64,000 nucleotides of DNA from Microbacterium fluvii (GTDB lineage: Bacteria; Actinomycetota; Actinomycetes; Actinomycetales; Microbacteriaceae), in contig NZ_JAOPFX010000001.1 of NCBI RefSeq assembly GCF_025515205.1, forward strand, positions 1,488,001-1,552,000, given 5' to 3'. The translations under genes and the position numbers were made by a program. Below, piece by piece: positions 17,365-25,178 of this stretch. Position 1 is the first letter of the stretch; every line of letters starts with the position of its first letter. Under the pieces are notes generated by a model. The model made no database searches. It saw only the letters and a list, made by a program, of their open reading frames with translations, and was not told the DNA's origin.

Positions 17365-17930
17365 AACTGCACGCGCGGCGGCTCACTGATCGCGGCGCCG
17401 TCGACGACCTCGAAGAACTCGCGCTCGTGGAAGCCGAGATTGCGGGCGAACAGGTTGTTCGGGAACACCTTGATCTTGGTGTTGAGCTCGCGGACGCCGC
17501 CGTTGTAGAAGCGGCGGGAGGCCTGGATCTTGTCTTCCGTGTCGACGATCGACTGCTGCAGTTGCAGGTAGTTCTGACTGGCCTGCAGCTGAGGGTACGA
17601 CTCGGCCACGGCGAACAGCGATCGCAGCGCCTGCTGCATGTGGCCTTCGGCGACGCCCGCCTCGGCGGGCCCGCCGGCGCCGAGCGTCTCGGCGCGGGCA
17701 CGCGTGACGTTCTCGAACACGGCCTTCTCGTGGGCCGCGTAGCCCTTGACCGTCTCGATCAGGTTCGGCAGCAGATCGGCGCGTCTCTTCAGCTGCACCG
17801 TGATATCGCTCCACGCCTCATCGACGCGCACATTCAGCGCGACGAGCGAGTTGTAGGTCGCCCAGAGGTAGATGCCGACGATCGCGACGAGAGCGACGAC
17901 GATCAGGACCGGAATCAGCCATTCCCACAT
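17361..17930 (-). CDS. lemA: LemA family protein
   Basis: This 189-residue protein has one N-terminal transmembrane helix (about residues 4-25) and a four-helix-bundle LemA domain. The motifs YNSLVALNVRVDEAWSDITVQLKRRADLLPNL and YNGGVRELNTKIKVFPNNLFA are typical; both are described here by their keys YNxL and YNxxVRxxN. The function is uncertain; it is usually linked with membrane proteases. ATG 17930 is chosen because TAGGAT lies exactly six bases before it; GTG 17936 is the alternative. First gene of the htpX operon. Confidence 0.88.
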   Translation of the reverse strand: MWEWLIPVLIVVALVAIVGIYLWATYNSLVALNVRVDEAWSDITVQLKRRADLLPNLIETVKGYAAHEKAVFENVTRARAETLGAGGPAEAGVAEGHMQQALRSLFAVAESYPQLQASQNYLQLQQSIVDTEDKIQASRRFYNGGVRELNTKIKVFPNNLFARNLGFHEREFFEVVDGAAISEPPRVQF

Positions 17931-17942
17931 GTGCACATCCTA
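17928..17942 (-). promoter_or_regulatory. Leaderless promoter -10 of lemA
   Basis: On the minus strand TAGGAT, then GTGCAC, then ATG. The hexamer decides between two overlapping starts (ATG 17930 over GTG 17936). Confidence 0.5.
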
Positions 17943-17989
17943 TCCACGCGCCTGCGCGCGCCCAGGGGAGCCTGCGCGACTCCCAGTCG

Positions 17990-19303
17990 TTACTCACCCA
18001 GCACGCGATCGAGGTACCGGTTGCGGAAGAGCCGGTCGGGGTCGAGCCGGTCGCGCAGCGCGACGAAGTCGTCGAAGCGGGGATAGCGCCCCCGCAGCAC
18101 CGACGCGTCGAGGGTGTGCATCTTGCCCCAGTGCGGCCGACCCCCCAGCGACAGCATGATCTGCTCGACCGCCTCGAAGTATTCGGTCGGGTCTTCGCGC
18201 CAGTACCGGTGCACCGCGAGGTAGCCCGACGCGCGCCCCGATGCCGTCGACAGCCACAGGTCGTCGGCTGCGGCGAAGCGCACCTCGATCGGGAACGAGA
18301 TCCGCCAGCCGCGGTCGTCGATGAGGGCCCGAACGGCATCGATCGCAGGCCGCAGGTTGTCGGCGGGCACCGCGTACTCCATCTCGCGGAAGCGCACGTC
18401 GCGCGCCGTCGCGAACACGCGGTGCGAGCGGTCGGTGAACTCGCGGTCGCCCCAGATCTTGGCGGCGGTGCGGTTGACGAAGGGGATGCTCCCCGGCGCG
18501 ATCTTGCCCAGGCGGCACACGGCTTCGTGCACCGCCGTGCCGATCAGCACGTCGTCGACCCATTTGCCGGCGGCCGACAGCGGATGCAGCGGCGCGTCGG
18601 CGGGAAGCCGCGTGTTGGTCTTGGTCATCGCCACGTCGGTGTGCGGAAACCAGTACAGCTCGAAGTGGTCGGCGCCCGTGCCGCGCTCGTCGAGTTCATC
18701 GAGCACCGCTTCGAGCGGCTCCGGGCGTTCGAGGGCGTGGATCACGAACGCCGGCACGCACTGCAGGGTGACCTCGACGAGGATGCCCAGTGCACCGAGG
18801 CCCACGGCGACGGCGGGCAGCAGGTCGGCGTTCTCGTTCTCGTCGACCGTGAGCAGCTCTCCCGTGCCGGTGACGAGCTTCGCGCCCACGACCTGCGTCG
18901 AGATGCCGCCGAAGCGGGATCCGGTGCCGTGCGTGCCGGTGGAGATGGCGCCGGCGATCGACTGGCGGTCGATGTCGCCGAGGTTCTGCATGGCCAGGCC
19001 ATAGGGCGCCAGGAGCGCCGGGATGCGGTGCAGCCGGGTGCCGGCCAGCAGCGTCACGCGGCTCCGCTCGCGGTCGACCGAGACGATCCCCGACAGATCC
19101 GTGAGATCCAGCAGCACCCCGGGGGCGACGGCGATGCCGGTGAAGCTGTGCCCCGCCCCGACGGCCTTGATCAGCATCCCGCGCGTCTTGGCCGCCTCGA
19201 CGGCGCGCACGACCGCGCCGACCGAGCGGGGGAACTCGACCCGCTGCGGGCGCACGCGCGCCGAGCGACCCCAGTTCTGCCACGTGCCTTCGGGTCGAGT
19301 CAT
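17990..19303 (-). CDS. FAD-linked D-arabinono-1,4-lactone oxidase family protein
   Basis: This 437-residue flavoprotein is of the aldonolactone/sugar oxidase type. The N-terminal FAD-binding half contains VGAGHSFTGIA (near residue 48) and the IAGAISTGTHGTG segment (near 117). The ALO C-terminal half ends with HWGKMHTLDASVLRGRYP and DPDRLFRNRYLDRVL. Family members oxidise aldonolactones or alditols using O2. It overlaps the upstream PLP-enzyme gene by 4 nt (ATGA), so the two are translationally coupled. The true substrate is unknown. Confidence 0.88.
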   Translation of the reverse strand: MTRPEGTWQNWGRSARVRPQRVEFPRSVGAVVRAVEAAKTRGMLIKAVGAGHSFTGIAVAPGVLLDLTDLSGIVSVDRERSRVTLLAGTRLHRIPALLAPYGLAMQNLGDIDRQSIAGAISTGTHGTGSRFGGISTQVVGAKLVTGTGELLTVDENENADLLPAVAVGLGALGILVEVTLQCVPAFVIHALERPEPLEAVLDELDERGTGADHFELYWFPHTDVAMTKTNTRLPADAPLHPLSAAGKWVDDVLIGTAVHEAVCRLGKIAPGSIPFVNRTAAKIWGDREFTDRSHRVFATARDVRFREMEYAVPADNLRPAIDAVRALIDDRGWRISFPIEVRFAAADDLWLSTASGRASGYLAVHRYWREDPTEYFEAVEQIMLSLGGRPHWGKMHTLDASVLRGRYPRFDDFVALRDRLDPDRLFRNRYLDRVLGE

Positions 19304-20532
19304 AGGAACGCCTTTCCCTCTCCACGGTAGGTCGCGCTCTCGCCCACGACGCGATCGCCGTCGACGAGGTGATAGCTCTCGACGCGCTCGGCCAGCTCGC
19401 CGCTCTTGGCGTGACGGAACCAGACGCGGTCGCCGACCGACAGCGTGCGGGCCGCCTCGCCCTGGAGCGGAGTCTGCACCTCGCCCGCACCCTCGCGCGC
19501 GAGCGTCTTCAGCCCCGCGGGCCATACCGGCAGCGGCTGCCGCGAGGCCACCGGCGGCCCCGAGGCGATCCAGCCGCCGCCGAGCACCGTCGCGATGTCG
19601 GCCGCGGGCTTGCGCACCACTTCGAGCGAGAACGCCGCGGCCGGTGCGGGGTCGAACACCCGGTAGCCGTCGAACAGGTGCCCGGCCAGCAGCCCGCTGC
19701 CCGCCGTGAGCTCGGTGACCGACAGGTCGGATGCCGTGTATTCCAGCGATCCGGTGCCGCCGCCGTTGACGAACTCGAGCGGGGCGACGGCGTGCACGGC
19801 CTCGACGATCGCGCCTCGGCGGTCGAGCAGCTCCTGCGACGAGCGGCGCTGCATCCAGCGGATGACGGCGTCGCCCGAGCCCGTGGCATCCGGCTGACCG
19901 GCGATCTGCGCCTCGTACATCATGAGGCCGACGAGGTCGAAGCCCGGTCGCGCGGCGATCGAGCGGGCCAGGGCGGCGACCTGTGCCGGCTCGTGCACGG
20001 GAGAGCGCCGCACGCCGATGTGGCCGAGCCCGGGGGCGCGCCACGACGCATCGGCGTCGATCGCGAGGCGGATGCGGTGGCGCGCGGTCGGCGCGACGAC
20101 GCCGTCGACGAGATCGAGCTGGGCGAGATCGTCGACCATGAGGGTCACCCGAGCCGCCGCGCGCTCGTCGGAGGCGAGCGCTGCGATGGCGGCACGGTCG
20201 GCCGTCGGGTAGCCCAGCACGACATCGTCGTGGGTCTCGGCCAGCCACAGCGCCTCAGGGAGCGTGAAGGCGAGGATGCCCTGGTAGCCCGCGAGATCGA
20301 GCGTCGCGTCGAGCACCTCGCGCACCCGCACCGACTTGCTCGCGACACGGATCGGAACGCCTGAGGCGCGCACCCCCATGTCGAATGCGTTGTAGGCGAG
20401 GGCGGGGAGACTGATGGCGGCCACGGGGCCCGAGAGGTGCGCGACGGCGCGTGTCATCGCCGGCCAGTGCGCGGCCGGGTCTTTCCAGGTCTCCGCGGGC
20501 GCGCCTGTCGCACGCCTGAGGTCGATGCTCAT
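19300..20532 (-). CDS. Alanine racemase-fold PLP enzyme (amino acid deaminase/aldolase type)
   Basis: This 410-residue protein has the N-terminal TIM-barrel PLP domain of alanine racemase / D-threonine aldolase. The Schiff-base lysine is in RVASKSVRV (near residue 60), and FVNGGGTGSLEYT forms the phosphate loop near residue 240. A C-terminal beta domain carries VWFRHAKSGELAER and a histidine-containing segment, as in metal-dependent D-amino-acid dehydratases. The substrate is unassigned. ATG 20532 begins MSIDLRR; the upstream extension lacks support. Coupled to the lactone oxidase downstream. Confidence 0.82.
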   Translation of the reverse strand: MSIDLRRATGAPAETWKDPAAHWPAMTRAVAHLSGPVAAISLPALAYNAFDMGVRASGVPIRVASKSVRVREVLDATLDLAGYQGILAFTLPEALWLAETHDDVVLGYPTADRAAIAALASDERAAARVTLMVDDLAQLDLVDGVVAPTARHRIRLAIDADASWRAPGLGHIGVRRSPVHEPAQVAALARSIAARPGFDLVGLMMYEAQIAGQPDATGSGDAVIRWMQRRSSQELLDRRGAIVEAVHAVAPLEFVNGGGTGSLEYTASDLSVTELTAGSGLLAGHLFDGYRVFDPAPAAAFSLEVVRKPAADIATVLGGGWIASGPPVASRQPLPVWPAGLKTLAREGAGEVQTPLQGEAARTLSVGDRVWFRHAKSGELAERVESYHLVDGDRVVGESATYRGEGKAFL

Positions 20533-20625
20533 CGGTTCGGGCTCCTTCGCGCTCGACGCAGACGCCCAGACTACGCCGTCCCGCGGGCTGCTCCGGCACG
20601 ACGCCACGCCGCGCGTGAGCCGGTG

Positions 20626-20663
20626 CCGGGCGGTGCGCGGCGGGGGCCGGAGGCACCGCCCGG
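20626..20663 (-). terminator. Hairpin downstream of the ketosteroid-dehydrogenase-like gene
   Basis: A perfect 11-bp stem (CCGGGCGGTGC with GCACCGCCCGG) encloses a 16-nt GC-rich loop. It starts 7 nt after the stop of the minus-strand flavoprotein gene and separates it from the next minus-strand gene. Confidence 0.7.
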
Positions 20664-20670
20664 GGATCGA

Positions 20671-22365
20671 TCAGCTGCGGGCGACGGCCGCCTCGGCCTC
20701 GCCCGTCGATGCGGCCTCTGACCCCGCGCCGGCCATGTGCCTCGCGGCGATGAGCCCGAAGACGCAGGCGGGGCCGATGGTGGAGCCGGGGCCCGGGTAG
20801 GTGTGTCCCATGACCGCGGCCGAGTTGTTGCCGGCCGAGTAGAGCCCCTCGATCACGGAGCCGTCTGCGCGCAGCGCCCTGGCGTGCTCGTCGGTGACGA
20901 CACCGCCCTTGGTGCCGAGGTCGCCGATCACGACCTCGTACGCCGTGAACGGGCCGTTCTCGATCGGGGCGAGGTTGTTGTTGGGCAGAACGGTGGGGTC
21001 GCCGTAGTAGCGGTCGTAGGCGGAGTCGCCGCGGTTGAAGTCCTGGTCGCGTCCCGTGCGGGCGAAGCCGTTGAACTTCTCGATCTCGGCGGCGAACTTC
21101 TCCCGGTCGACGCCGATCTTCTCGCCGAGTTCGGCCAGGGTGGGCGCCGTGACCTTGATGCCCTGAGCGACCATCGCCCTGTTGGCCTTGGGGTCGACGG
21201 CGAACGTGAGGAAGTAGCGCTTCGTGTACCGACCGTCGAGGATCATCCAGTAGGGCCCGGTCGCACCGTCGTGCTCCAGCATGTGGTGACCGAGGTCGAC
21301 ATACGACTCCGACTCGTTGGCGAACCGGCTCCCGTCCTTGTCGACCAGGAGCGAGTGCGGCATCGACCGCTCCCCCACGATGAAGGAGCTGAGACCGCCC
21401 TCGACCGGGCGCACGGTCGCGCCCCACCAGGCATCTTCCATGTACTCGAGGTCTGCCCCGACCTCGACCGCCATGTCGATGCCGCCGCCGAGCGCCCCGG
21501 GCGACCCGGCGGGGTTGCCCTCGACGCCCTGCAGCTGCTTGCGTCGCTGCCGGTCCTGATCGAACCCGCCGGCGGCGAGCATGACGCCGCGGCGGGCGCG
21601 CAGCGTGACGGCCCGCCCCTCGTGCTCGACCTCCACACCCACGACGCGGTCGCCCTCGACGACGAGGCGGCGCGCCGGCGAATCGAGCCACAGCGGCACC
21701 TTGCCGTCGACGACGACGGTCCCCGCGAACGACGTCGCCACCGCGGCGCCCATGCCGACCAGGATGCGGCCCGTCACGAGCCCGCCGAGAGTGCGGAAGA
21801 CGAGGCGCACCCCCTGCCAGAAACCCGAGAAGGTCGACCAGGCACGGCCGAGCAGATACATATCGCTGTTGAGCATCGGGAACGGCAGCAGCGCGCGCGA
21901 CTTCTTGCGCCAGGGGCCGATCTTCCTGCTGTCGACGGGGGCGAGCTCGATGGAGCGGCCGATCTTGCCGCCGGGGAGCTCCGGATAGTAGTCGGGGTAC
22001 TTGTCGGCGCGGATCCAGCGGAACCCGTGCTTCTCGGTCGTGAGCACGAAGTCGGCGACGCCGTCGACGAACGCCTCCTTTCGGGCGCGGTTCGACGAGC
22101 GTCCCGGCTCGCCCACCGTCTCTTCGAGGTAGCGAAGGGCCTCCTCGCGCGAGTCGCCGGCGCCGTCGCGCTGCATGAGCGGATTGTTCGGCAGCCAGAG
22201 GCCGCCGCCCGACATCGCGGTGTTGCCGCCGAAGCGGTCGGTGCTCTCCACCATGATCGCGGTCAGGCCCTCGTCGACGGCGCCGAGCGCGGTGGCGAAT
22301 GCCGCCGCTCCTGAGCCCACGACGACGACGTCGTATTCGAGAGCGGATGCTGCAGGGTCGGTCAT
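20671..22365 (-). CDS. 3-oxosteroid 1-dehydrogenase-like FAD flavoprotein
   Basis: This 564-residue flavoprotein is of the fumarate reductase / KstD family. It has an N-terminal Rossmann motif VVVVGSGAAAFATALGA, the GGNTAMSGGG loop, and a C-terminal GNNSAAVMGHTYPGPGSTIGPA block typical of 3-ketosteroid-delta1-dehydrogenases, which desaturate ring A of steroids. Assignment to KstD rather than a related FAD oxidoreductase is by motif only. ATG 22365 has an ideal AAGGAGG. It is divergent from a TetR gene whose operator lies in the shared 74-bp gap. No other steroid genes are in the window. Confidence 0.82.
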   Translation of the reverse strand: MTDPAASALEYDVVVVGSGAAAFATALGAVDEGLTAIMVESTDRFGGNTAMSGGGLWLPNNPLMQRDGAGDSREEALRYLEETVGEPGRSSNRARKEAFVDGVADFVLTTEKHGFRWIRADKYPDYYPELPGGKIGRSIELAPVDSRKIGPWRKKSRALLPFPMLNSDMYLLGRAWSTFSGFWQGVRLVFRTLGGLVTGRILVGMGAAVATSFAGTVVVDGKVPLWLDSPARRLVVEGDRVVGVEVEHEGRAVTLRARRGVMLAAGGFDQDRQRRKQLQGVEGNPAGSPGALGGGIDMAVEVGADLEYMEDAWWGATVRPVEGGLSSFIVGERSMPHSLLVDKDGSRFANESESYVDLGHHMLEHDGATGPYWMILDGRYTKRYFLTFAVDPKANRAMVAQGIKVTAPTLAELGEKIGVDREKFAAEIEKFNGFARTGRDQDFNRGDSAYDRYYGDPTVLPNNNLAPIENGPFTAYEVVIGDLGTKGGVVTDEHARALRADGSVIEGLYSAGNNSAAVMGHTYPGPGSTIGPACVFGLIAARHMAGAGSEAASTGEAEAAVARS

Positions 22366-22398
22366 GAATCCTCCTTGATCGATGACGCGACTCATATT

Positions 22399-22417
22399 AC
22401 GTAACGGAACGTTTTGT
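22399..22417. promoter_or_regulatory. TetR-type operator
   Basis: The 19-bp dyad ACGTAACGGAACGTTTTGT matches ACnnAACGnnnCGTTnnGT on both strands. It lies between the divergent flavoprotein and TetR genes, 10 bp upstream of the TetR -10 element. It is probably the site of both autoregulation and control of the flavoprotein gene. Confidence 0.65.
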
Positions 22418-22426
22418 GAATAGTGC

Positions 22427-22442
22427 TACTGTCGGCGCCATG
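22427..22442 (+). promoter_or_regulatory. Leaderless promoter -10 of the TetR gene
   Basis: TACTGT (22427-22432), seven bases, then ATG 22440. The operator dyad covers the region where the -35 element would sit. Confidence 0.55.
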
Positions 22443-23018
22443 TCGGGGCGAGGCCGTGGGGCGGTGCGCAGCGAGGTCGCACGTGTCGCCGTGCTGCAGG
22501 CGACGGCCGCTCAGCTGGCCGAGCGCGGCTGGGACCAGCTCACGATCGAGGGCATCGCGGCAGCTGCCGGGGTGGGCAAGCCGACGATCTACCGCTGGTG
22601 GCCGTCGAAGAGCGCGCTGATCGCCGATGCGCTGCTGGAGGGCATCCTCACTCCCCCGTCGCCCGTCCCCGGCGACACCGGCGACCTGCGGGTCGACCTC
22701 GTCGCATGGCTCGATGAACTGCTGCGGCTCTCGGCCGACCCCGAGTCGACCGCGCTGACGCGCTCTCTGATCGCCGCGGCGGCCGAAGACGAGGTGGTGG
22801 GGCGCCGACTGGACGCGGCCGATCCGACGTCGCGCGTGCTCACGGAGCGGCTCACCAGGGCGCACGAGAGAGGTGAGCTGGCAGCATCCGCGTCGGTCGA
22901 GATGATCGTCGACGCGCTCATCGGAGCCTTCGTGCTGCGCGTGCTGCGGCGCGCGGTCCACGCGCCGGGCGAGGCCGAGGCCCTCGTCGAGACGGTGCTG
23001 GCCGACCAGCTCGGGTGA
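22440..23018 (+). CDS. TetR/AcrR family transcriptional regulator
   Basis: This 192-residue repressor has an N-terminal helix-turn-helix (LTIEGIAAAAGVGKPTIYRWWPSKSALI, about residues 40-67, with the diagnostic PTIYRWW) and an all-helical ligand-binding C-terminal domain. It is likely to repress the divergent flavoprotein gene, and itself, by binding the dyad at 22399-22417. The ligand could be a steroid or hydrophobic compound, which is inference from the neighbour. ATG 22440 is supported by the -10 element; the GTG eight codons earlier overlaps the operator. Confidence 0.9.
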   Translation: MSGRGRGAVRSEVARVAVLQATAAQLAERGWDQLTIEGIAAAAGVGKPTIYRWWPSKSALIADALLEGILTPPSPVPGDTGDLRVDLVAWLDELLRLSADPESTALTRSLIAAAAEDEVVGRRLDAADPTSRVLTERLTRAHERGELAASASVEMIVDALIGAFVLRVLRRAVHAPGEAEALVETVLADQLG

Positions 23019-23035
23019 CCATCGGGGCGGAGATG

Positions 23036-23653
23036 TCAGCCGAGTCCCATCGCGGCCAGCACGTCGGTGTGCGTGCGCGTGAACGCTCGCACCCAGCCCT
23101 CGCTGTGCTCCCCGAAGCTGACGGAGAACGCGGTCGCCTCGTCGTCGTCTGCGAACAGCGCCTCGACCGACGCCGAGAGGTCGGCCAGCGGCGTGATCTC
23201 TCCGACAGGCACGCCCAGCCCCGGGACGACGTAGACATCGACGTGCTGCTGTTCGGCGACGGGGACCGATGCGACGAGGGCGGCCTCGAGCACCGCGCGG
23301 GGAACCTCGTACCGGGGGAATCCGTTGTCGGGAAGATCGGATCGGTCGATCTCGGTGAGCGCCGAAGGATCGACAGGCTCGATACTGACCTCCACCCTGA
23401 GATTGCAGGCGCCTTCACAGTTGTCAGCCCCCGACTCGGCCACGGCGCGCCACGCGGGATCGACGTCGCCGACGTCATCGAGTGCGTCCTGAACCAGCGG
23501 CAGCGCCGCGGCGATCTGCGCCCGACTCGCATTCGACGGCTCGTCGAACGGCGATCGGCCGTCGAGGAGGGGACCCATGAAGCAGCCCGTCGTCATGACC
23601 GCGGGGACCACCAGGACCAGCGACAGGGCGATGATCCTGACCCGTGCGCGCAC
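23036..23653 (-). CDS. Hypothetical lipoprotein
   Basis: This 205-residue protein has a classic lipoprotein signal peptide: MRARVR, hydrophobic IIALSLVLVVPA, and lipobox VMTTGC with the cysteine at residue 22. The mature part is acidic, with a Cys pair in the NCEGACNL segment. I recognise no domain. GTG 23653 is preferred because GGAGG lies five bases upstream; an ATG four codons earlier is possible. The gene is convergent with the TetR gene, 17 nt apart, and alone on its strand. Confidence 0.7.
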   Translation of the reverse strand: MRARVRIIALSLVLVVPAVMTTGCFMGPLLDGRSPFDEPSNASRAQIAAALPLVQDALDDVGDVDPAWRAVAESGADNCEGACNLRVEVSIEPVDPSALTEIDRSDLPDNGFPRYEVPRAVLEAALVASVPVAEQQHVDVYVVPGLGVPVGEITPLADLSASVEALFADDDEATAFSVSFGEHSEGWVRAFTRTHTDVLAAMGLG

Positions 23654-23813
23654 GTACTCCTCCATTCCGGGTTGCGGGGCCGGGCCGACGGCCGGCTCGC
23701 GGATCACCCATGCTAGCGTTGCCCGGCGGCGTGCCTCTCGGCGGTCGTGCCCCGTCGCCTCGAGCACGGAACATGCGCCGAAGCCCGTCTGCCGACGAAC
23801 GACGGGAGATCGC

Positions 23814-24470
23814 GTGTATCGGATGATCCTCGCCGAGACGATGCCCGATGTGCTCGTTGCCGAAGCGGGTGCCGACCGCGATGTTCGCCCCGTCGACGCC
23901 GACGCAGCGGCGGCGCGCACGCGCGAGGACTACGGTCGGCTGACGCGATGGCTCCTGGGTCTGCTGGGCACATTCGGCGCGCTCATCGCGACCGTCGTCG
24001 TCAGCATGGCCGCGTGGGTCTTGACCGAACCCGGCGACCCGATGACCGCCGTCACCGTCGCCGCCGTCCTCGTGCTCGCGCTCGCGCTCGGCATCCCGTC
24101 GATCTGGCTCCTGCTCAGCCTTCACCGCTCCGGCCGGCGCCTCGCGCGCGCCGCCGGCTACTGGGCGGGACTGCCCTACCGGAGTGGTCGACGCCGGCCG
24201 ACCGGAGGCGACTGGTTCGCCGTGCGCTTCCTCTCATTCTCACCGGACCTCTTCCTGCGCGTGACGACCTCGGCACTGGCCGCCTTGGCGACGACGTTCT
24301 TCGCGGCGCTCGCGGTCCGCGCGCTCGTCATCGGCGCCCCAGGATGGGAGCTCGTGCTGTGGGCAGGCGGGGCGCTGCTGTTCGCTGCTGTGTGCGCCGG
24401 CCAGTTCGGAGGAGTCCAGCGCATCCAGAACGGCCACCTCGCGCGAGAGCCGCGACGCCAGCCACGGTGA
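23814..24470 (+). CDS. Unknown four-helix membrane protein
   Basis: This 218-residue protein has four predicted transmembrane segments in two pairs, at about residues 47-72, 80-104, 148-170 and 177-198, with a basic cytoplasmic loop between the pairs (RSGRRLARAAG, RSGRRRPTGG). I do not recognise the family. GTG 23814 has GGGAGA five bases upstream; the next in-frame ATG is three codons later. It is followed after 54 nt by another small membrane protein gene in the same orientation. Confidence 0.6.
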   Translation: MYRMILAETMPDVLVAEAGADRDVRPVDADAAAARTREDYGRLTRWLLGLLGTFGALIATVVVSMAAWVLTEPGDPMTAVTVAAVLVLALALGIPSIWLLLSLHRSGRRLARAAGYWAGLPYRSGRRRPTGGDWFAVRFLSFSPDLFLRVTTSALAALATTFFAALAVRALVIGAPGWELVLWAGGALLFAAVCAGQFGGVQRIQNGHLAREPRRQPR

Positions 24471-24524
24471 GGCGGGTGGCGCACGTGATTGGCCCGTTCA
24501 GGAGTCGCGTGCGACGATGCAGGA

Positions 24525-24989
24525 ATGATCGTCGACGCGTATCGCCTCGTGCGGCCAGGATCTGAACCTGCGATGCGCGCTGCCAGGCGATCGCGGCGCG
24601 CGATCGCGACGGCGGGCACGGCGCTCGGCATCCTCGCGGGATCGGCGGCGGCCGCACTCGCCCTCATGATCACGGTGCCCGCGGCCCTGGGCCGCGACAG
24701 CGTGCTGCCGGCGTCGATGCGGCTCATCTGGCCGGTGTTCGTCGCCCTGCTCCTCGTGGTGGTCTGTGCCGTGGGCGCCTGGCTGATCTCGCTGCGCATC
24801 GCGGAGGCTCGCTATACCCGCCGCCGAGATGCGCTGACGCGGAGTGCGTACTCGATGTACGACTACTGGGCCGCCATTCCGGATCTTTCCCCGGCCGAGC
24901 TGTGGGCGCTCTTGGACCGCTACGAGAACGAGGGCCCCTCCGCCTACGCCGACGTCCCCTCGCCCTGGGGTCCGTCGCCTCAGCGCTGA
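24525..24989 (+). CDS. Unknown two-helix membrane protein
   Basis: This 154-residue protein has two transmembrane helices (about residues 28-54 and 66-88) with a basic N-terminus containing RAARRSRRA. The C-terminal cytoplasmic tail of about 60 residues is rich in Tyr, Trp, Asp and Pro (YDYWAAIPDLSPAELWALLD). I recognise no family. ATG 24525 has a weak AGGA upstream. It could share a transcript with the preceding membrane gene. The stop is 35 nt before the tRNA on the other strand. Confidence 0.55.
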   Translation: MIVDAYRLVRPGSEPAMRAARRSRRAIATAGTALGILAGSAAAALALMITVPAALGRDSVLPASMRLIWPVFVALLLVVVCAVGAWLISLRIAEARYTRRRDALTRSAYSMYDYWAAIPDLSPAELWALLDRYENEGPSAYADVPSPWGPSPQR

Positions 24990-25024
24990 GCAGGCATCGA
25001 TCGAGTCACCGAGCGATCCGAACG

Positions 25025-25098
25025 TACCCCCGCTGGGACTCGAACCCAGACTGAAGCGATTTTAAGTCGCCTGCCTCTGCCGATTGGGCTACGGGGGC
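25025..25098 (-). tRNA. tRNA with UAA anticodon (tRNA-Leu), class I shape
   Basis: The 74-nt gene reads GCCCCCG at its 5' end, pairing with CGGGGGU before discriminator A. The anticodon arm is GGCGA-CUUAAAA-UCGCU, giving anticodon UAA (codon UUA, leucine). The T arm is CUGGG-UUCGAGU-CCCAG. The variable loop has only five bases (UCAGU), whereas bacterial leucine tRNAs normally carry a long variable arm. No CCA is encoded. It stands alone, downstream of the ndh terminator region. Confidence 0.9.
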
Positions 25099-25129
25099 CC
25101 TGACACCAGGCTAGCCCGCCGGAACGAGC

Positions 25130-25163
25130 GAACCCCCGCGCGGGCGTGCCGCGGCGGGGGTTC
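25130..25163 (-). terminator. Hairpin downstream of ndh
   Basis: GAACCCCCGC pairs perfectly with GCGGGGGTTC across a 14-nt loop. It starts 15 nt after the stop of the NADH dehydrogenase gene and lies before the tRNA on the same strand. Confidence 0.75.
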
Positions 25164-25178
25164 GATCATGACGATGCG

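Noticed and set aside
17990..20248. The 752-codon frame as one large protein
   Set aside because: The upstream half is the shadow of the PLP enzyme; the lactone oxidase begins at ATG 19303 with a proper coupled start.
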